A stretch of DNA of 64,000 nucleotides from CAWGXZ01 sp963826695 (lineage in GTDB: Bacteria > Pseudomonadota > Gammaproteobacteria > Burkholderiales > Burkholderiaceae_C). Of the stretch, positions 30,092 through 39,234 are shown piece by piece (position 1 is the first letter of the stretch; every line of letters starts with the position of its first letter). A program made the position numbers and the translations under genes. Under the pieces are notes generated by a model. That model was not told the origin of the DNA and searched no databases. It saw nothing but the letters and a program-made list of their open reading frames with translations. Location: the NCBI GenBank assembly GCA_963826695.1, contig CAWGXZ010000006.1, positions 248,001 through 312,000 of the forward strand. Reading direction: 5' to 3'.

Positions 30092-32913
30092 TCAAGGCGG
30101 CCAGCCGTCGCGCCAGTTCGGCAACTGGTGCCGCTTGCCGGCGTCCGCGCCGGCCTGCCGCTCCAACTGCCAAGCCAGCATGCTTTCGAGCAGCGTATCG
30201 CCGGCCTGCGGAATCGGCAGGTCCTTGATCCATCGAGGCTGTGTAGACCGCGCGGCGCGAGACGTCGGCATCGGCGAGGAAATCGCGCAAGGCGATCAGA
30301 ACGTGCATCGGCTCGCCCCATTTGGCGGTGAGCTGCAGCGCGCCGCCCGAGCGCTTGACGACGGTCAGGCTGAACGCATCGCGGCCGCCTTCGTTCTTGG
30401 CGCGCTGCTCGGCAATGTGCAATTCGCGCCGCACAGCGCCAGGGGCGCCTTGTGATGAGCGATGACGGCGCCGGCGCTGGCAGTAGCGCGCTCGCCATCA
30501 TGCGCATGAGCCGCCCATCGAGCCACGCGAATCCCTGCCCCAGTCGCAGCGCGCCGCGGCTGCTTCGGAGCCTTAGCGGGGTCATGGCCGAATACCGACG
30601 CGCAGACGCTGCATCGCGGAAAGCAGGTCGGCCACCGGCAGCATCGCCACGGCGTCACCGCGGCGTAGATCAGGCGGCGGGGTGCTCGGCTTCGATGACA
30701 TGACGCGCCACGCTCAGCGCGAAGTCGTTCAGCGAGCAGAGATTGAAAGATGCCGGTTCAGCAAGAGCCACGCTGGCCGGCTCGGCCCTTCTGCCCGCGG
30801 CCCTTCTCTAAGTGTGCGGTAGGTGATGGCGAACTGCTGCGCGGTAGCTAGGCGCTATGTGGTGCGTGGAGCATCAGCATGGCGTAGTAGGTTTCCAGGC
30901 CCCGCCGCTGCGTGGGCGCCGCGCAGCACCTGCGCGACGAGGTGTTCGAGCGATTGCCGGGTCGCTTCGTCGTCGCTGGCTTCGGCGTGTCGGCAGCTTC
31001 GAGCAGCGCCGGCAGCAAACGCGCATCGTCGAGCGCGGCGTTCCTGGCGTGGTTTCGCATCAGTCGCGGTGGCAGCGCGACAGGCTCCAGCGCAGGCGTT
31101 CGATTTCGGCCGCGAGCGCCGGTGAGAGTCGGCCACCGCCCGCCAGCACCGATCGAGCTGCCGGCCAGCGCCATGGTGTGGGTCGAAACGACGAAGCGCC
31201 GCACCTCACGCCAAGCACTTGCGCTCCTCCTCGGCGAACAGCGTTGGCCACAGGCGCTTGATCGCCGGCAACGCGCCCAAATGTTAGCCCTTCTTCGCCA
31301 GGCCGGCCGTGTCTGGCGACCCGCTGCAAAGCGTGCCTTGCGCTGGCCGGCACTGAGTTTGAGCTGATCGGCAACGGTGGTCAGCGATTCGGTTTCGCCG
31401 GTCAGTGAGCAGCGCCAGCGTGTTGTGCGGTCTGCTTGAAAGACCGCGCACTCTTGGCCGCGGCCAGCGCGCGCTCGGCCAGCTCGTGCACGGCCGGGTA
31501 GAGCACGCCCGGATTCGGCGCGAAGAAGGTGCTGCCGTCGGACCAGCGCGCCTCCTGCTGCAGCACCTTCCACGCCGGGCTGTCGAGAAAGCCGCAAGGC
31601 CGGCCCGGCACCGCGTTGAAGAAGGGCGCCATTGCCGCCGACAGCGCGGCGGTGTCGAGGTCGGTCTGCCGCTCGATGTTGCGCGGCTGGATGAGCGAAA
31701 ACGGAACGATGGCCCAGTGGACTTCCGGGAAACCCTGCAGCTGATCGCGCATCTGCCGGTGGCGGTGCTGCTCGCCGCCCGTGCCCGCAAGCCCCGCTTC
31801 GGCAAGCAGCCGGTCGACGACTTCCCCGCCCAACTGATGCAACCAGTCACGCACGGCCTTCTCGACCTGCCGGGCCAGCGCCTCGGCTTGCGAATGCGGC
31901 ACGACGGCGACGAATCGGTTTGGCAGCGAGGCGGAAAACAGCGGATTGCCGTCGGTGGCGCCGCCGCGGCGCCATTCGCATTCCGCGAACAGCGCCTTGT
32001 CGATTCCGCAGTCGCGCAGCAGCCACAGGTCGACCTGAGGCACGCCGCGCAGGCGCGGAAAAAGGATCGCGTCGGGGCCCAGCGCCTCGCACACCGGCTT
32101 CATCGCCTCCCATGCCAGGCGCGCCAGCAGGTGCGAGCCGGCCCACAGGTCAGAGGTGCTGCGCGCGGCGTCGATGAAGCCCTGGACCGGGCCGAGCGAA
32201 ACCGTGAGCAGGGCGGGTTCGCCGGCGGTGTCGGCCGTAAAGGCGCCGGCGAACGCGGAAACGAGGTCGAGATGGTCCCAGATGCTGTGATCCGGCACGC
32301 GGGTGTCGGCCGGCAGCAGGCGCCACAGGGCGCCGATCTTTCCCGCCCCCTCGGCTTCGCGCACTTCTGGCCCGAAGCGCCAGAAGGCGAGCAGCGTGCG
32401 GCGCCAGTCGACGGTTTCGCCTTTGCGCTGCATTAAGCCCCGGGCGTGCTCGTAGCTGCGCGACTTGATGTCGTCGAAGTCGGTATCGGCCAGGCTGCCG
32501 AGTTCGTACTCGGCGCCGGTGAGTGGATGGATCAGCACCGGCTTCTTGGTCCAGCGAACCTGGGCCCAGTCGGCGACCTTGAAGGTTTTGATCTCGCCCG
32601 AGCGAGTCGGCACGGTGATTTCCTGCATCGGCCACTGCGGACGGTCAGCGGCGGCGGCCCACCAGTCGGCCCGCTTCACGATGTCGTAGATCGGGCGCGG
32701 AACGCCGTGATCGAAGAGCGCGCGGTGCGGCGAGTCGGCGCTGCCGGCGTCGACGGTCTCGCTGTCGATGCGGCCGAAGCCGAGCAGCCGGTGCAGCACT
32801 TCCGAGGTGCCGCCTTCGTGTCCGGCCGGGTCGCGCAGCAGCACGAGCGCCTTCTCGGCGGGGTCGTGCAGGCGGGCGTGGAGCTTGGTCTGCCAGAAGG
32901 TGTCGTCGCTCAT
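30092..32913 (-). pseudogene. cmr2: Cas10/Cmr2, second half broken by many frame changes and stops
   Basis: ATG at 32913 opens an intact ~500-residue frame with an HD pair near the start (ARLHDPAEKALVLL, H16-D17) and the Cmr2 motif SLGPVQGFIDAARSTSDLW. From about 31410 on the frame breaks repeatedly. Recognisable Cmr2 pieces (CSLTGE, VADQLKLSAGQRK, RRFVVSTHTMALAG, YYAMLML, FNLCSLNDFALSVARHVIEA, MLPVADLLSAMQRL, AFSLTVVKRSGGAL, WIKDLPIPQAGDTLLESMLA) lie in different frames down to a TGA at 30092. At least seven breaks and in-frame stops occur. The cyclase motif GGDD reads RGDAV at about 30660-30675. Overall length (~940 codons) is normal. Either pseudogene decay or very poor sequence. Confidence 0.8.
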
Positions 32914-32922
32914 GGGATGCGT

Positions 32923-33993
32923 TCAGGCGGAAATCGGGGTGAGGCGTTGGGCCGGGTCGTTCAGGTAGGTGTGCACGCGCTGCCAGACCGATTCGATCGC
33001 AGCGCGGTCTGGGCTGAAGGCTGGCGGTGGCAAGCACGGGACATGGAAGAGCACGCCGCGTAGCCGGCCTTCGGCGTCGAGACGGACCTTGAAGCGCAGG
33101 CTGTTGGGCAGGCGGGCGTTGGGGCCCCAGGAACGCACCCCGTGATGGGTGACAGGGTAGGAAAGCCAATGGCGATCGAGTGGCTTCGGATGCGGTGGTT
33201 GAAGCTGCGGAAATTTGAACTGGGTCCGCAAGCCGATCTTGATTTCCGCAAGGCGCCGCATGACGGCTTTCCAATCGGCCAGCGCTTCGGTCTGCCAGAC
33301 GAGCCTGCGACCGTCGTCGCCCACTCCGATGGCATGTGGCCAGTCGCGGTCGAGCGCATCGCGCCACGCGCGTGTCGGAAGGCCTTCGAGGCCCGAGGCC
33401 AGCGCGGGCGTGCCGTCGAGCGGTGTCAGCGTGAACGAGCCCCAGCCGTTGCGGCTTCGCCCGCCGAGCGCCCCGTAGAGGTTCATCAGGGCCAGCGCGC
33501 GTTGCAGCCGGCTGCTGTCCGCGCCGTCGACGAAGGCAACACCGAAGTCGGCTTTCTCTTCGGCCTGGATCGCTGCGTTGCCCTTCAGTGAAGGCGAACG
33601 CGCACCCCGTTCCAGCTTCAGCGGCCCGTAACCGAGGTACAGGTCGCTTCCGACCGGCCGTTCGCGGCCTTCCGTGCCGCGCACCTCGGGGTGCTTCGCC
33701 GTGGCAAGTTCCTGCCACTGGGTCAGGCGCCCGGTAGTCCATCGGTCGAGGCGGAGTCGAACGCGGCTTTGCGACGAAGCGCCGGCAGCATCGGCCGCGG
33801 CGCCAAACAGCTTTGCTTCCGCGGCGCGCATCTCGCTCAGGATGACGCGGTAATCCTTGTCGGACGCATACGCCACCCGCCACCACTGCCGCAGCAGCGC
33901 CTTGATTGGCGGCGTCCGCCATTGGCCGTTCTGCTCGGCGTTGCCGAGAAAGGCAGGGGTGATGAAGCGGAGCTGGTAGGTGCGGATCAGCAT
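32923..33993 (-). CDS. cmr1: Cmr1, RAMP subunit
   Basis: ATG at 33993 gives 356 residues starting MLIRTYQLRFITPAFLGNAE, then RTPPIKALLRQWWR, the Cmr1 N-terminal signature. LYGALGGRSRNGWGSFTL is the glycine-rich RAMP motif. Cmr1 sits at the 3' side of the crRNA in the Cmr complex and helps target capture. The frame is intact. Its stop lies 9 bp before the cmr2 start, so they share an operon. A relic of a second cmr1 lies further upstream. Confidence 0.92.
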   Translation of the reverse strand: MLIRTYQLRFITPAFLGNAEQNGQWRTPPIKALLRQWWRVAYASDKDYRVILSEMRAAEAKLFGAAADAAGASSQSRVRLRLDRWTTGRLTQWQELATAKHPEVRGTEGRERPVGSDLYLGYGPLKLERGARSPSLKGNAAIQAEEKADFGVAFVDGADSSRLQRALALMNLYGALGGRSRNGWGSFTLTPLDGTPALASGLEGLPTRAWRDALDRDWPHAIGVGDDGRRLVWQTEALADWKAVMRRLAEIKIGLRTQFKFPQLQPPHPKPLDRHWLSYPVTHHGVRSWGPNARLPNSLRFKVRLDAEGRLRGVLFHVPCLPPPAFSPDRAAIESVWQRVHTYLNDPAQRLTPISA

Positions 33994-34068
33994 GTTCGAG
34001 GTTCGATGTGCGGCGCGGATTCTGGGTAGAGCGGGCGTTGTCTGGCGCTTAGGCAAGCTTGCGGCGGA

Positions 34069-35271
34069 TCAGCCGAGCAGCCGGCTGAAACAGGATTCGA
34101 GTTGGCCATGCAGGCTCCGCGCCGATCCGAGTGGCTTACTAAAACGCTCGTCGTCGGGGCGATTGCCATGGGCCAGTGCGTTGCGGACGTTCTTCAGCAT
34201 TCAGTAGGCGTCGCATTTCCTTTGCTCGTGCTTGCCCGACTTGAATTCATGCTCCAGTGCTTCGGCAGCAGGTTTGCGCCCACGTTTGTAGTCCTGCGGG
34301 TCGAGCCCGCGCTCGATGCACTCGCGGCTGACCACCGCTTCATGGCCGAATGCGGCCGCACGCAGGTAGTCGCGCCGACGAAGGTAGAGGTAGGCCAGCG
34401 CGCCCTGCTGATCGGCGAGCGTCCCGGCGCGGACCCAGCCCAGCCGCTCGCGCAGTTGTTTACCGAACAGGCTTGAGGCACCCGCCAGCGGTTCCTCGAG
34501 GACGGGAAGAAAGGTCATCAGCTTGCGCCGCGCGTCGGCCAGGTTGCGCGTGCGTTCATGGAACGCCGCCTCTTCGAGGCTGCGCGCCTTGTCGGCGGGC
34601 ACGCCGTCGGCTTCCAGCAGCGGAGCGAAGACGCCGTAGTCGCCGGTGGCGTCGAAGCGGTCGAGCGCATCGATCCAGCGCCGGATCGCGGTCAGCCCGT
34701 CGAGGCGCAGCACCGGGGTCAGGTCGTCGACCGTCATGTCGAGCGCGCCGTACCAGAGCCCGGCAACGTCGAGCTTGGTCATGCGTTCGAGCATGAAGGC
34801 CGACATCAGCCCGACCATGCCGAGGTGCCGGAAGCCGTGGGTGAGGTCGAACGACACGCGCCCCGGCGGAACACAAGACTGAATCGTTTCGAGAATGACG
34901 CGTTGCTCGGCTGCATCGCGCGCGTAAGGAATCAGCCGGGGCCGGACGTCGATTTTCAGCGCCCTCTGCATCAGCGGCGCGACGCGATCGAGCAGTGCCT
35001 GATCGACCTCGGCAGTTGTCTCGGCGGCTTCCAACAAGGCCAGGTACAGACCTTCGTCCTGACCCTCGGTCGCGAGATGCTCGACCAGAACGCCCCACAT
35101 GCTGCCGCGGGTGCCGAGCACAACGAGGGTTTGCGGCTGCAGCTGCTCGCGCAATGCAAACCCAAAGAAGGTCGTTTCGCGAACCGTATCGCCGAATTGG
35201 TACCTCGCGCGTCGATAGCCTGACTGAAGGTTGTCGCGGCCTTTGCCAAGGAAGGTGACGAGGGTGTGCAT
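34069..35271 (-). pseudogene. Csx1/Csx2-type CARF-HEPN ribonuclease, in-frame stop before the HEPN motif
   Basis: ATG at 35271 (MHTLVTFLGKGRDNLQSGYR) begins a protein of the DxTHG group (TIGR02221-like). The CARF motif is FDLTHGFRHL (residues 141-150). The frame reaches a TGA at 34201-34203 after 356 residues, but the same frame continues without a shift: MLKNVRNALAHGNRPDD..., ending at TGA 34069. The continuation holds RNALAH, the Rx4H active site of HEPN RNases (R363, H368). With a sense codon (for example Trp) at 34201 the protein would be 400 residues, the normal domain layout of cyclic-oligoadenylate-activated RNases. As it stands the product lacks its active site. Nonsense mutation, sequence error and readthrough all remain possible. 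Confidence 0.8.
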
Positions 35272-35329
35272 CTCGGGCTTCGTAGGAGGAGGGGACTCGT
35301 CAGGCGGCCCGACTACCGCGTTCAGCTGT

Positions 35330-35459
35330 GGCGTCGTACACGGCCGGCCCCGCACGACGCAACAACGCCTTGAATAGCAGAGTCGCCACTGTGCCGCTGC
35401 TCGGCATTGGCGAGAAAGCGCGGGGTGTTGAACCGCCCTTGGTAGATCAGGGTATTCAC
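35330..35459 (-). pseudogene. Relic of a second cmr1 gene (N-terminal part)
   Basis: From GTG at 35459 the minus strand reads VNTLIYQGRFNTPRFLANAE, clearly alike to the Cmr1 start of the gene at 33993 (TYQLRFITPAFLGNAEQ). After a one-base change it goes on FKALLRR, matching IKALLRQ of cmr1, and then similarity fades near 35330. The rest of the gene is missing; the CARF-HEPN gene begins 59 bp further on. The relic shows that the operon once had two cmr1 genes and lost most of one, probably by a deletion. Confidence 0.6.
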
Positions 35460-35571
35460 CGAAGCTCCAGTTCAGCAGTTGCGCTGTCGATCGACCGGCG
35501 AGTCTGCCCCGCCGTGTCCGCCCGCCGAGCGGCTCGCAAGCTTGCCGAGTGCCCCGCGCCACGCAAGAGGT

Positions 35572-36741
35572 TTAGAGGGGTTGTCCGTCAGTCGGCAATG
35601 CTGTAAAGCGCACCGCCTCCGCTGGCAGCGCCAGCTGGCCCAGCATTCGGCCGCGCCGGCCGCCGGACCTAACAAGATACGGCGCCGCTGCGGGGCCGAG
35701 CTGCTCACGCATCGCGCGGTGCAGGCGCGACAGCGTGGTGGCGTAGAAGTCGCCGTCCATGCCGTCGCTCAACGCCCGCTCGGTCAGCTCGCTGACGCCG
35801 AGCGTGCCGACGATGCGGCGCAACTCGGCCAGATAGCGCTTGCCCCAGTCGTCATGGCCAACGCCCTTCAGCGGCGTCGCCAGCGGCTCGCCACCGTCCT
35901 GCACCAGCCGCCGGGCAAACACCGCCAGCAGAGCCAGTTGCGCCGGCGCCAGCTGCAGTGCACGGCCGCCGGCGCGCACCCGGCGGCTGTCGAGGTCGAT
36001 CAGCAGTTCGGGCGGCGCGAGTACCGACTGTGCCGCTTCCACCGTGTCGGCAAAGCTCGCCTGACCCGTCAGCAGCGGCGCCGGCAGGCTGTGGCGCAGG
36101 CTGAAGAACGGAATCGACGCCAGCACCACTTCGGCCGTGGCGGCGTCGACCAGCTTGCCGTCGCGGGTTTGCAGCACGCGGCTGTCGCGGCTCGGGTAGA
36201 AGAAGTCCCAGCTCGACTCGAAGGGATCGGCGACGAGCACGTGCGACAGGCGGTCCTGCGGTCGGCCGAACAAGGTCAGCGCGTAGCCCAGATAGAAACC
36301 CATCGTCTTGCGGCCGCCGGCGATCGAGACGTGCAGCGCGCAGGTCGGGTCGGCGGTCAGGCTGCGCACCAGGTCGGCGATGACGTCGGCGCAGCGCAGG
36401 TTGTCGGCGGGCGTGCGGATGTCGTCGAGCAGGGCGCCGGCGGCGTCGCTCAGCACATGGATCTGTGCCTCGCCGAAGGCGATTTCGGGCAGCGCATGTT
36501 CACGGCGCAGGCGGTGGAACCAGCCGGGCTCCTCCGACAGCAATGCCAGCCGGGCGCGATGCGCGCCCTCGCGGGTGGTGACCAGGCGGATCTCGGTCGG
36601 CACGAAGCGGCTGGCGCCCGTGTCGGCCACCGCCAGGGCGTAGAGCGTCTCGGTGACGATCTGCGGACTGAGGCCGGAAACGGCCAGCAGGACGCGGCGG
36701 GAATAGCTGCTTGGCTGCTGAGGCGAGGGACTCGGGTTCAT
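35572..36741 (-). CDS. CARF protein with C-terminal winged-helix-like domain (TIGR02584/NE0113 type)
   Basis: An intact 389-residue protein. The first 220 residues are a CARF domain: RRVLLAVSGLSPQIVTETLY, TEIRLVTTREGAHRARLALL and the ligand loop HVSIAGGRKTMGFYLGYAL (~137-155), as in the NE0113 family from Nitrosomonas, which databases list as a Csm6-type ring nuclease. The C-terminus (LIDLDSRRVRAGGRALQLAP, then VSELTERALSDGMDG, LSRLHRAMREQLGP) looks like a winged helix and lacks an Rx4-6H HEPN motif. It may be a ring nuclease, or a transcription regulator that answers cyclic oligoadenylate. It starts 27 bp after cas6 ends. Confidence 0.8.
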   Translation of the reverse strand: MNPSPSPQQPSSYSRRVLLAVSGLSPQIVTETLYALAVADTGASRFVPTEIRLVTTREGAHRARLALLSEEPGWFHRLRREHALPEIAFGEAQIHVLSDAAGALLDDIRTPADNLRCADVIADLVRSLTADPTCALHVSIAGGRKTMGFYLGYALTLFGRPQDRLSHVLVADPFESSWDFFYPSRDSRVLQTRDGKLVDAATAEVVLASIPFFSLRHSLPAPLLTGQASFADTVEAAQSVLAPPELLIDLDSRRVRAGGRALQLAPAQLALLAVFARRLVQDGGEPLATPLKGVGHDDWGKRYLAELRRIVGTLGVSELTERALSDGMDGDFYATTLSRLHRAMREQLGPAAAPYLVRSGGRRGRMLGQLALPAEAVRFTALPTDGQPL

Positions 36742-36768
36742 CCGCAGCAGGCTATGCGACAGCGCGCT

Positions 36769-37758
36769 TCAGGCCGTCGGCGGCAAGCTTGCGGCGGCGT
36801 GCAAGCGGTAGCGGCCCATGCCCATCGTGGCGCCGCTGCCGACATGGGTGAACTGGCCGAGCCAGAGGTACGGCCAGAAGGGCCGAAGAGCGTCATCGAT
36901 CGGAAGGCGAAGCTGGCCGATCACGCCGTCCATGGTCATTGCCGCCTGCTGACGCGCCGAGAAGCGCGACTGATGACACCAGCGCAGGGCGGTTTCAGCG
37001 TCGATGCGGCGGGCTGCGTCGATCAGTCCGCGGAAATCGGTCTCCAGGGCGGTTGCTGCATGGAAGTAGGTCAGCATCGAGATGCGACGCAGCAGGTTGC
37101 CGAACAGGTCGGCGAAGGCGAACACGTGCGGGCCGATGGTTCGTCCTTCGCGACGAACGCGCAGCGGCGACAACAGCTCGATGGTCAGCCAGCCCTGGCT
37201 CGGCGCCGCTGGCCACGCCGCGTCCGCGACTGCGGCGGTCACAGCGGCGGCGTGCGTTGCCTCCGTCGCGATGGCGTTCCATGTGTCGCTGCCGGTGGCA
37301 CGCTCGCCCTCCCAGGCGAGCAGCGCCATCCGGCGGCCGCCAATACCCGGCGGTGCCGCGGCCGCATCGATCAGCGCCCCCGCGAAGGCGGCGGCATGCG
37401 CACCGGCTCGGCCCAACAGGGTGAATTCGAGCGTTGCCACGTTCTCGAAACCGCGCTGCCGGGGCGCGGTCGACTCGAACAGGGTGTAAGGGTGCGGCGC
37501 CTCGGCATAGCGACGCATCTTGGCGCTGTCCTTGGGTACAGGGGTGTCGAACAGGTAGGCGTAGTCGCACCCGTGCCGTTGGCTGCAACCGGTGCACGTC
37601 GGCGCGCCGGTCAGGCACTGGCGCACCCGCAATGAGTGGCCGAGAGCGCCGCGCCAGTGGTTGCCGGCGAAGCCGGTCGATGACGCCGGGCCGCGAAAGT
37701 GCAGCCGGTAGCGGCTGACGGGAAGGCACGGTTCGGAGGCGGGTGCGGGGCTGAGCAT
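36769..37758 (-). CDS. cas6: Cas6, pre-crRNA processing endoribonuclease
   Basis: ATG at 37758 gives 329 residues. Features of the Cas6 group found with type III systems are the Cys cluster region CLTGAPTCTGCSQRHGCDYA, PHPYTLFESTAPRQ, and the C-terminal glycine-rich RAMP loop FTHVGSGATMGMGRYRL. Cas6 cuts the array transcript within repeats to leave the 8-nt handle (here ATTAAGAC). It is the first gene of the leftward CRISPR operon. The 111 bp between it and the divergent Bug receptor gene should contain its promoter. Confidence 0.9.
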   Translation of the reverse strand: MLSPAPASEPCLPVSRYRLHFRGPASSTGFAGNHWRGALGHSLRVRQCLTGAPTCTGCSQRHGCDYAYLFDTPVPKDSAKMRRYAEAPHPYTLFESTAPRQRGFENVATLEFTLLGRAGAHAAAFAGALIDAAAAPPGIGGRRMALLAWEGERATGSDTWNAIATEATHAAAVTAAVADAAWPAAPSQGWLTIELLSPLRVRREGRTIGPHVFAFADLFGNLLRRISMLTYFHAATALETDFRGLIDAARRIDAETALRWCHQSRFSARQQAAMTMDGVIGQLRLPIDDALRPFWPYLWLGQFTHVGSGATMGMGRYRLHAAASLPPTA

Positions 37759-37869
37759 GGGCGAAGGCGATTTATTCTGCCTGTTCAGTGCCCGCGGCGC
37801 GGACCGCGGCAAGCTTGCACTTGGCCCTGCGGCACACTGCCACACCACATGAGATCCTGGAGACCCGTC

Positions 37870-38868
37870 ATGCACTTCACCCGACGACCCTTTCTGCTTG
37901 CGCCCCTGATGGCACTGCTGGCGACTGCCGCACAGGCCCAGCCGGCCTGGCCGACCAAGCCGGTGCGCATCGTCGTGCCGTTCGCCGCTGGCGGAACCAC
38001 CGACATCCTGGCCCGCGCGCTGGCGCCGGAGCTCGGCAAGGCCTTCGGCCAGACCTTCATCATCGACAACAAGCCGGGCGCGGGTGGCAACCTCGGTGCG
38101 GCGGAGGTCGCCCGGTCGACCGACGAGCACACGCTGCTGATGGGCACCGTCGGCACGCATGCGATCAACGCGGCGCTCTATCCGAAGCTGCCGTACGACC
38201 CGGTCAAGGACTTCTCCCCGGTGACGCTGGTCGCCAGCGTGCCCAACGTGCTGGTGATCAACCCGGCGAAGGCCGAGCAGTACAAGGTCGCCAACGTCGC
38301 CGACCTGATCCGCCACCTGAAGGCCAATCCTGGCAAGGTCAACATGGCGTCGAGCGGCAACGGCACCTCGATCCATCTTTCGGGCGAGCTGTTCAAGGCG
38401 TCGACCGGCACCTTCATGGTCCATTTCCCCTACCGCGGCTCGGGGCCGGCGCTGCTCGACATGATCGGCGGCACGATGGACGTGATGTTCGACAACCTGC
38501 CGTCGTCGATGGCGCAGATCAAGGCCGGCAAGCTGAAGGCACTGGCCGTCACCAGCGCCCAGCGCAGCCCGGCGCTGCCCGACGTGCCGACGATCGCCGA
38601 GGCCGGGCCGCCGAAGTCGGGGCTGGCCGGCTTCGACGCCAGCTCGTGGTTCGGCCTGCTGGCGCCTTCGTCGACGCCGCCGGAAATCGTCAACCGGCTG
38701 CAGCAGGAAACCGCCAAGGCGCTGGCGTTGCCGGCACTGAAGGAGCGGCTGGTGGCGCAGGGCGCCATTCCGGGCGGCATGCCGCCGGCGCAGTTCGCCG
38801 CCTTCATTGCCGCCGAAACGAAGAAGTGGGGGCAGGTCGTCAAGACCTCGGGTGCGAAGGTCGACTGA
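37870..38868 (+). CDS. Tripartite tricarboxylate transporter receptor (Bug family)
   Basis: 332 residues from ATG 37870 with a signal peptide (RRPFLLAPLMALLATAAQAQ). The Bug fold is clear: WPTKPVRIVVPFAAGGTTDI, then IIDNKPGAGGNLGAAEVARS and LPDVPTIAEAG near the C-terminal part. These periplasmic proteins bind carboxylates or other small ligands and are hugely expanded in Burkholderiales, often without transporter genes beside them, as here. The ligand is unknown. It diverges from cas6 and is the first gene beyond the CRISPR locus. A hairpin follows 19 bp after its stop. Confidence 0.93.
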   Translation: MHFTRRPFLLAPLMALLATAAQAQPAWPTKPVRIVVPFAAGGTTDILARALAPELGKAFGQTFIIDNKPGAGGNLGAAEVARSTDEHTLLMGTVGTHAINAALYPKLPYDPVKDFSPVTLVASVPNVLVINPAKAEQYKVANVADLIRHLKANPGKVNMASSGNGTSIHLSGELFKASTGTFMVHFPYRGSGPALLDMIGGTMDVMFDNLPSSMAQIKAGKLKALAVTSAQRSPALPDVPTIAEAGPPKSGLAGFDASSWFGLLAPSSTPPEIVNRLQQETAKALALPALKERLVAQGAIPGGMPPAQFAAFIAAETKKWGQVVKTSGAKVD

Positions 38869-38887
38869 GCGTGGGCTGAAACGAAAA

Positions 38888-38909
38888 GGGCGCTGCTGAC
38901 GCAGCGCCC
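38888..38909 (+). terminator. Hairpin behind the Bug receptor gene
   Basis: GGGCGCTGC, loop TGAC, then GCAGCGCCC: a perfect 9-bp stem 20 bases after the stop codon. No T run follows on the plus strand, but on the minus strand the stem is followed by CCCTTTTCGTTT, so it could stop transcription better in that direction. Confidence 0.6.
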
Positions 38910-39035
38910 CGATTCGCCGGCCGCAGTGCTGTGGCCGCTGGTGCTGGCGCCTGCTGGCGCCGCCCGGTTCTTGTCTCCTCGACCTCCTGGAGCCGCATGC
39001 GGCCCACGAGTGCCGAGAATGTAGGGGAGGCGGAT

Positions 39036-39049
39036 GGCACGTGCCATGC
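39036..39049 (+). promoter_or_regulatory. Candidate sigma-54 promoter for the ammonium transporter
   Basis: TGGCACGTGCCATGC at 39035-39049 has the -24 GG and -12 GC elements exactly ten bases apart, close to the consensus TGGCAC-N5-TTGC. It lies about 185 bp before amt, a gene usually under NtrC and sigma-54 control, so the placing makes sense. The same bases form the 14-bp palindrome ATGGCACGTGCCAT (39034-39047), which could instead be an operator. The rest of the 366-bp gap holds no gene I can recognise. Confidence 0.4.
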
Positions 39050-39234
39050 GGATTTTCCCTGCAGCGCCACCCATGCGCCAGTTCAGGGCAGCCGGCACCG
39101 GACTGGCGCGAATGCACCTCGTCAGTGCGATGTTTGAGGCGAGATGCCCTGTTCAAGGGCGAATTTCGATCGAAAGTGGGGCACCGAAGTTGCTTTCAGT
39201 GCGCGCTTCGCCTGATACGCACCTTGGAGATGCC

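Noticed and set aside
34357..34362. R304...H310 (RAAAFGH) in the CARF-HEPN protein as the HEPN motif
   Set aside because: It fits Rx4-6H by length only; the canonical RNALAH lies further on, behind the stop codon, in the right C-terminal place.
36769..39156. A 795-residue frame as a fusion of cas6 with a long N-terminal extension
   Set aside because: The upstream part is the antisense of the Bug receptor gene and has an Arg/Gln-rich shadow composition; ATG 37758 starts the real Cas6.
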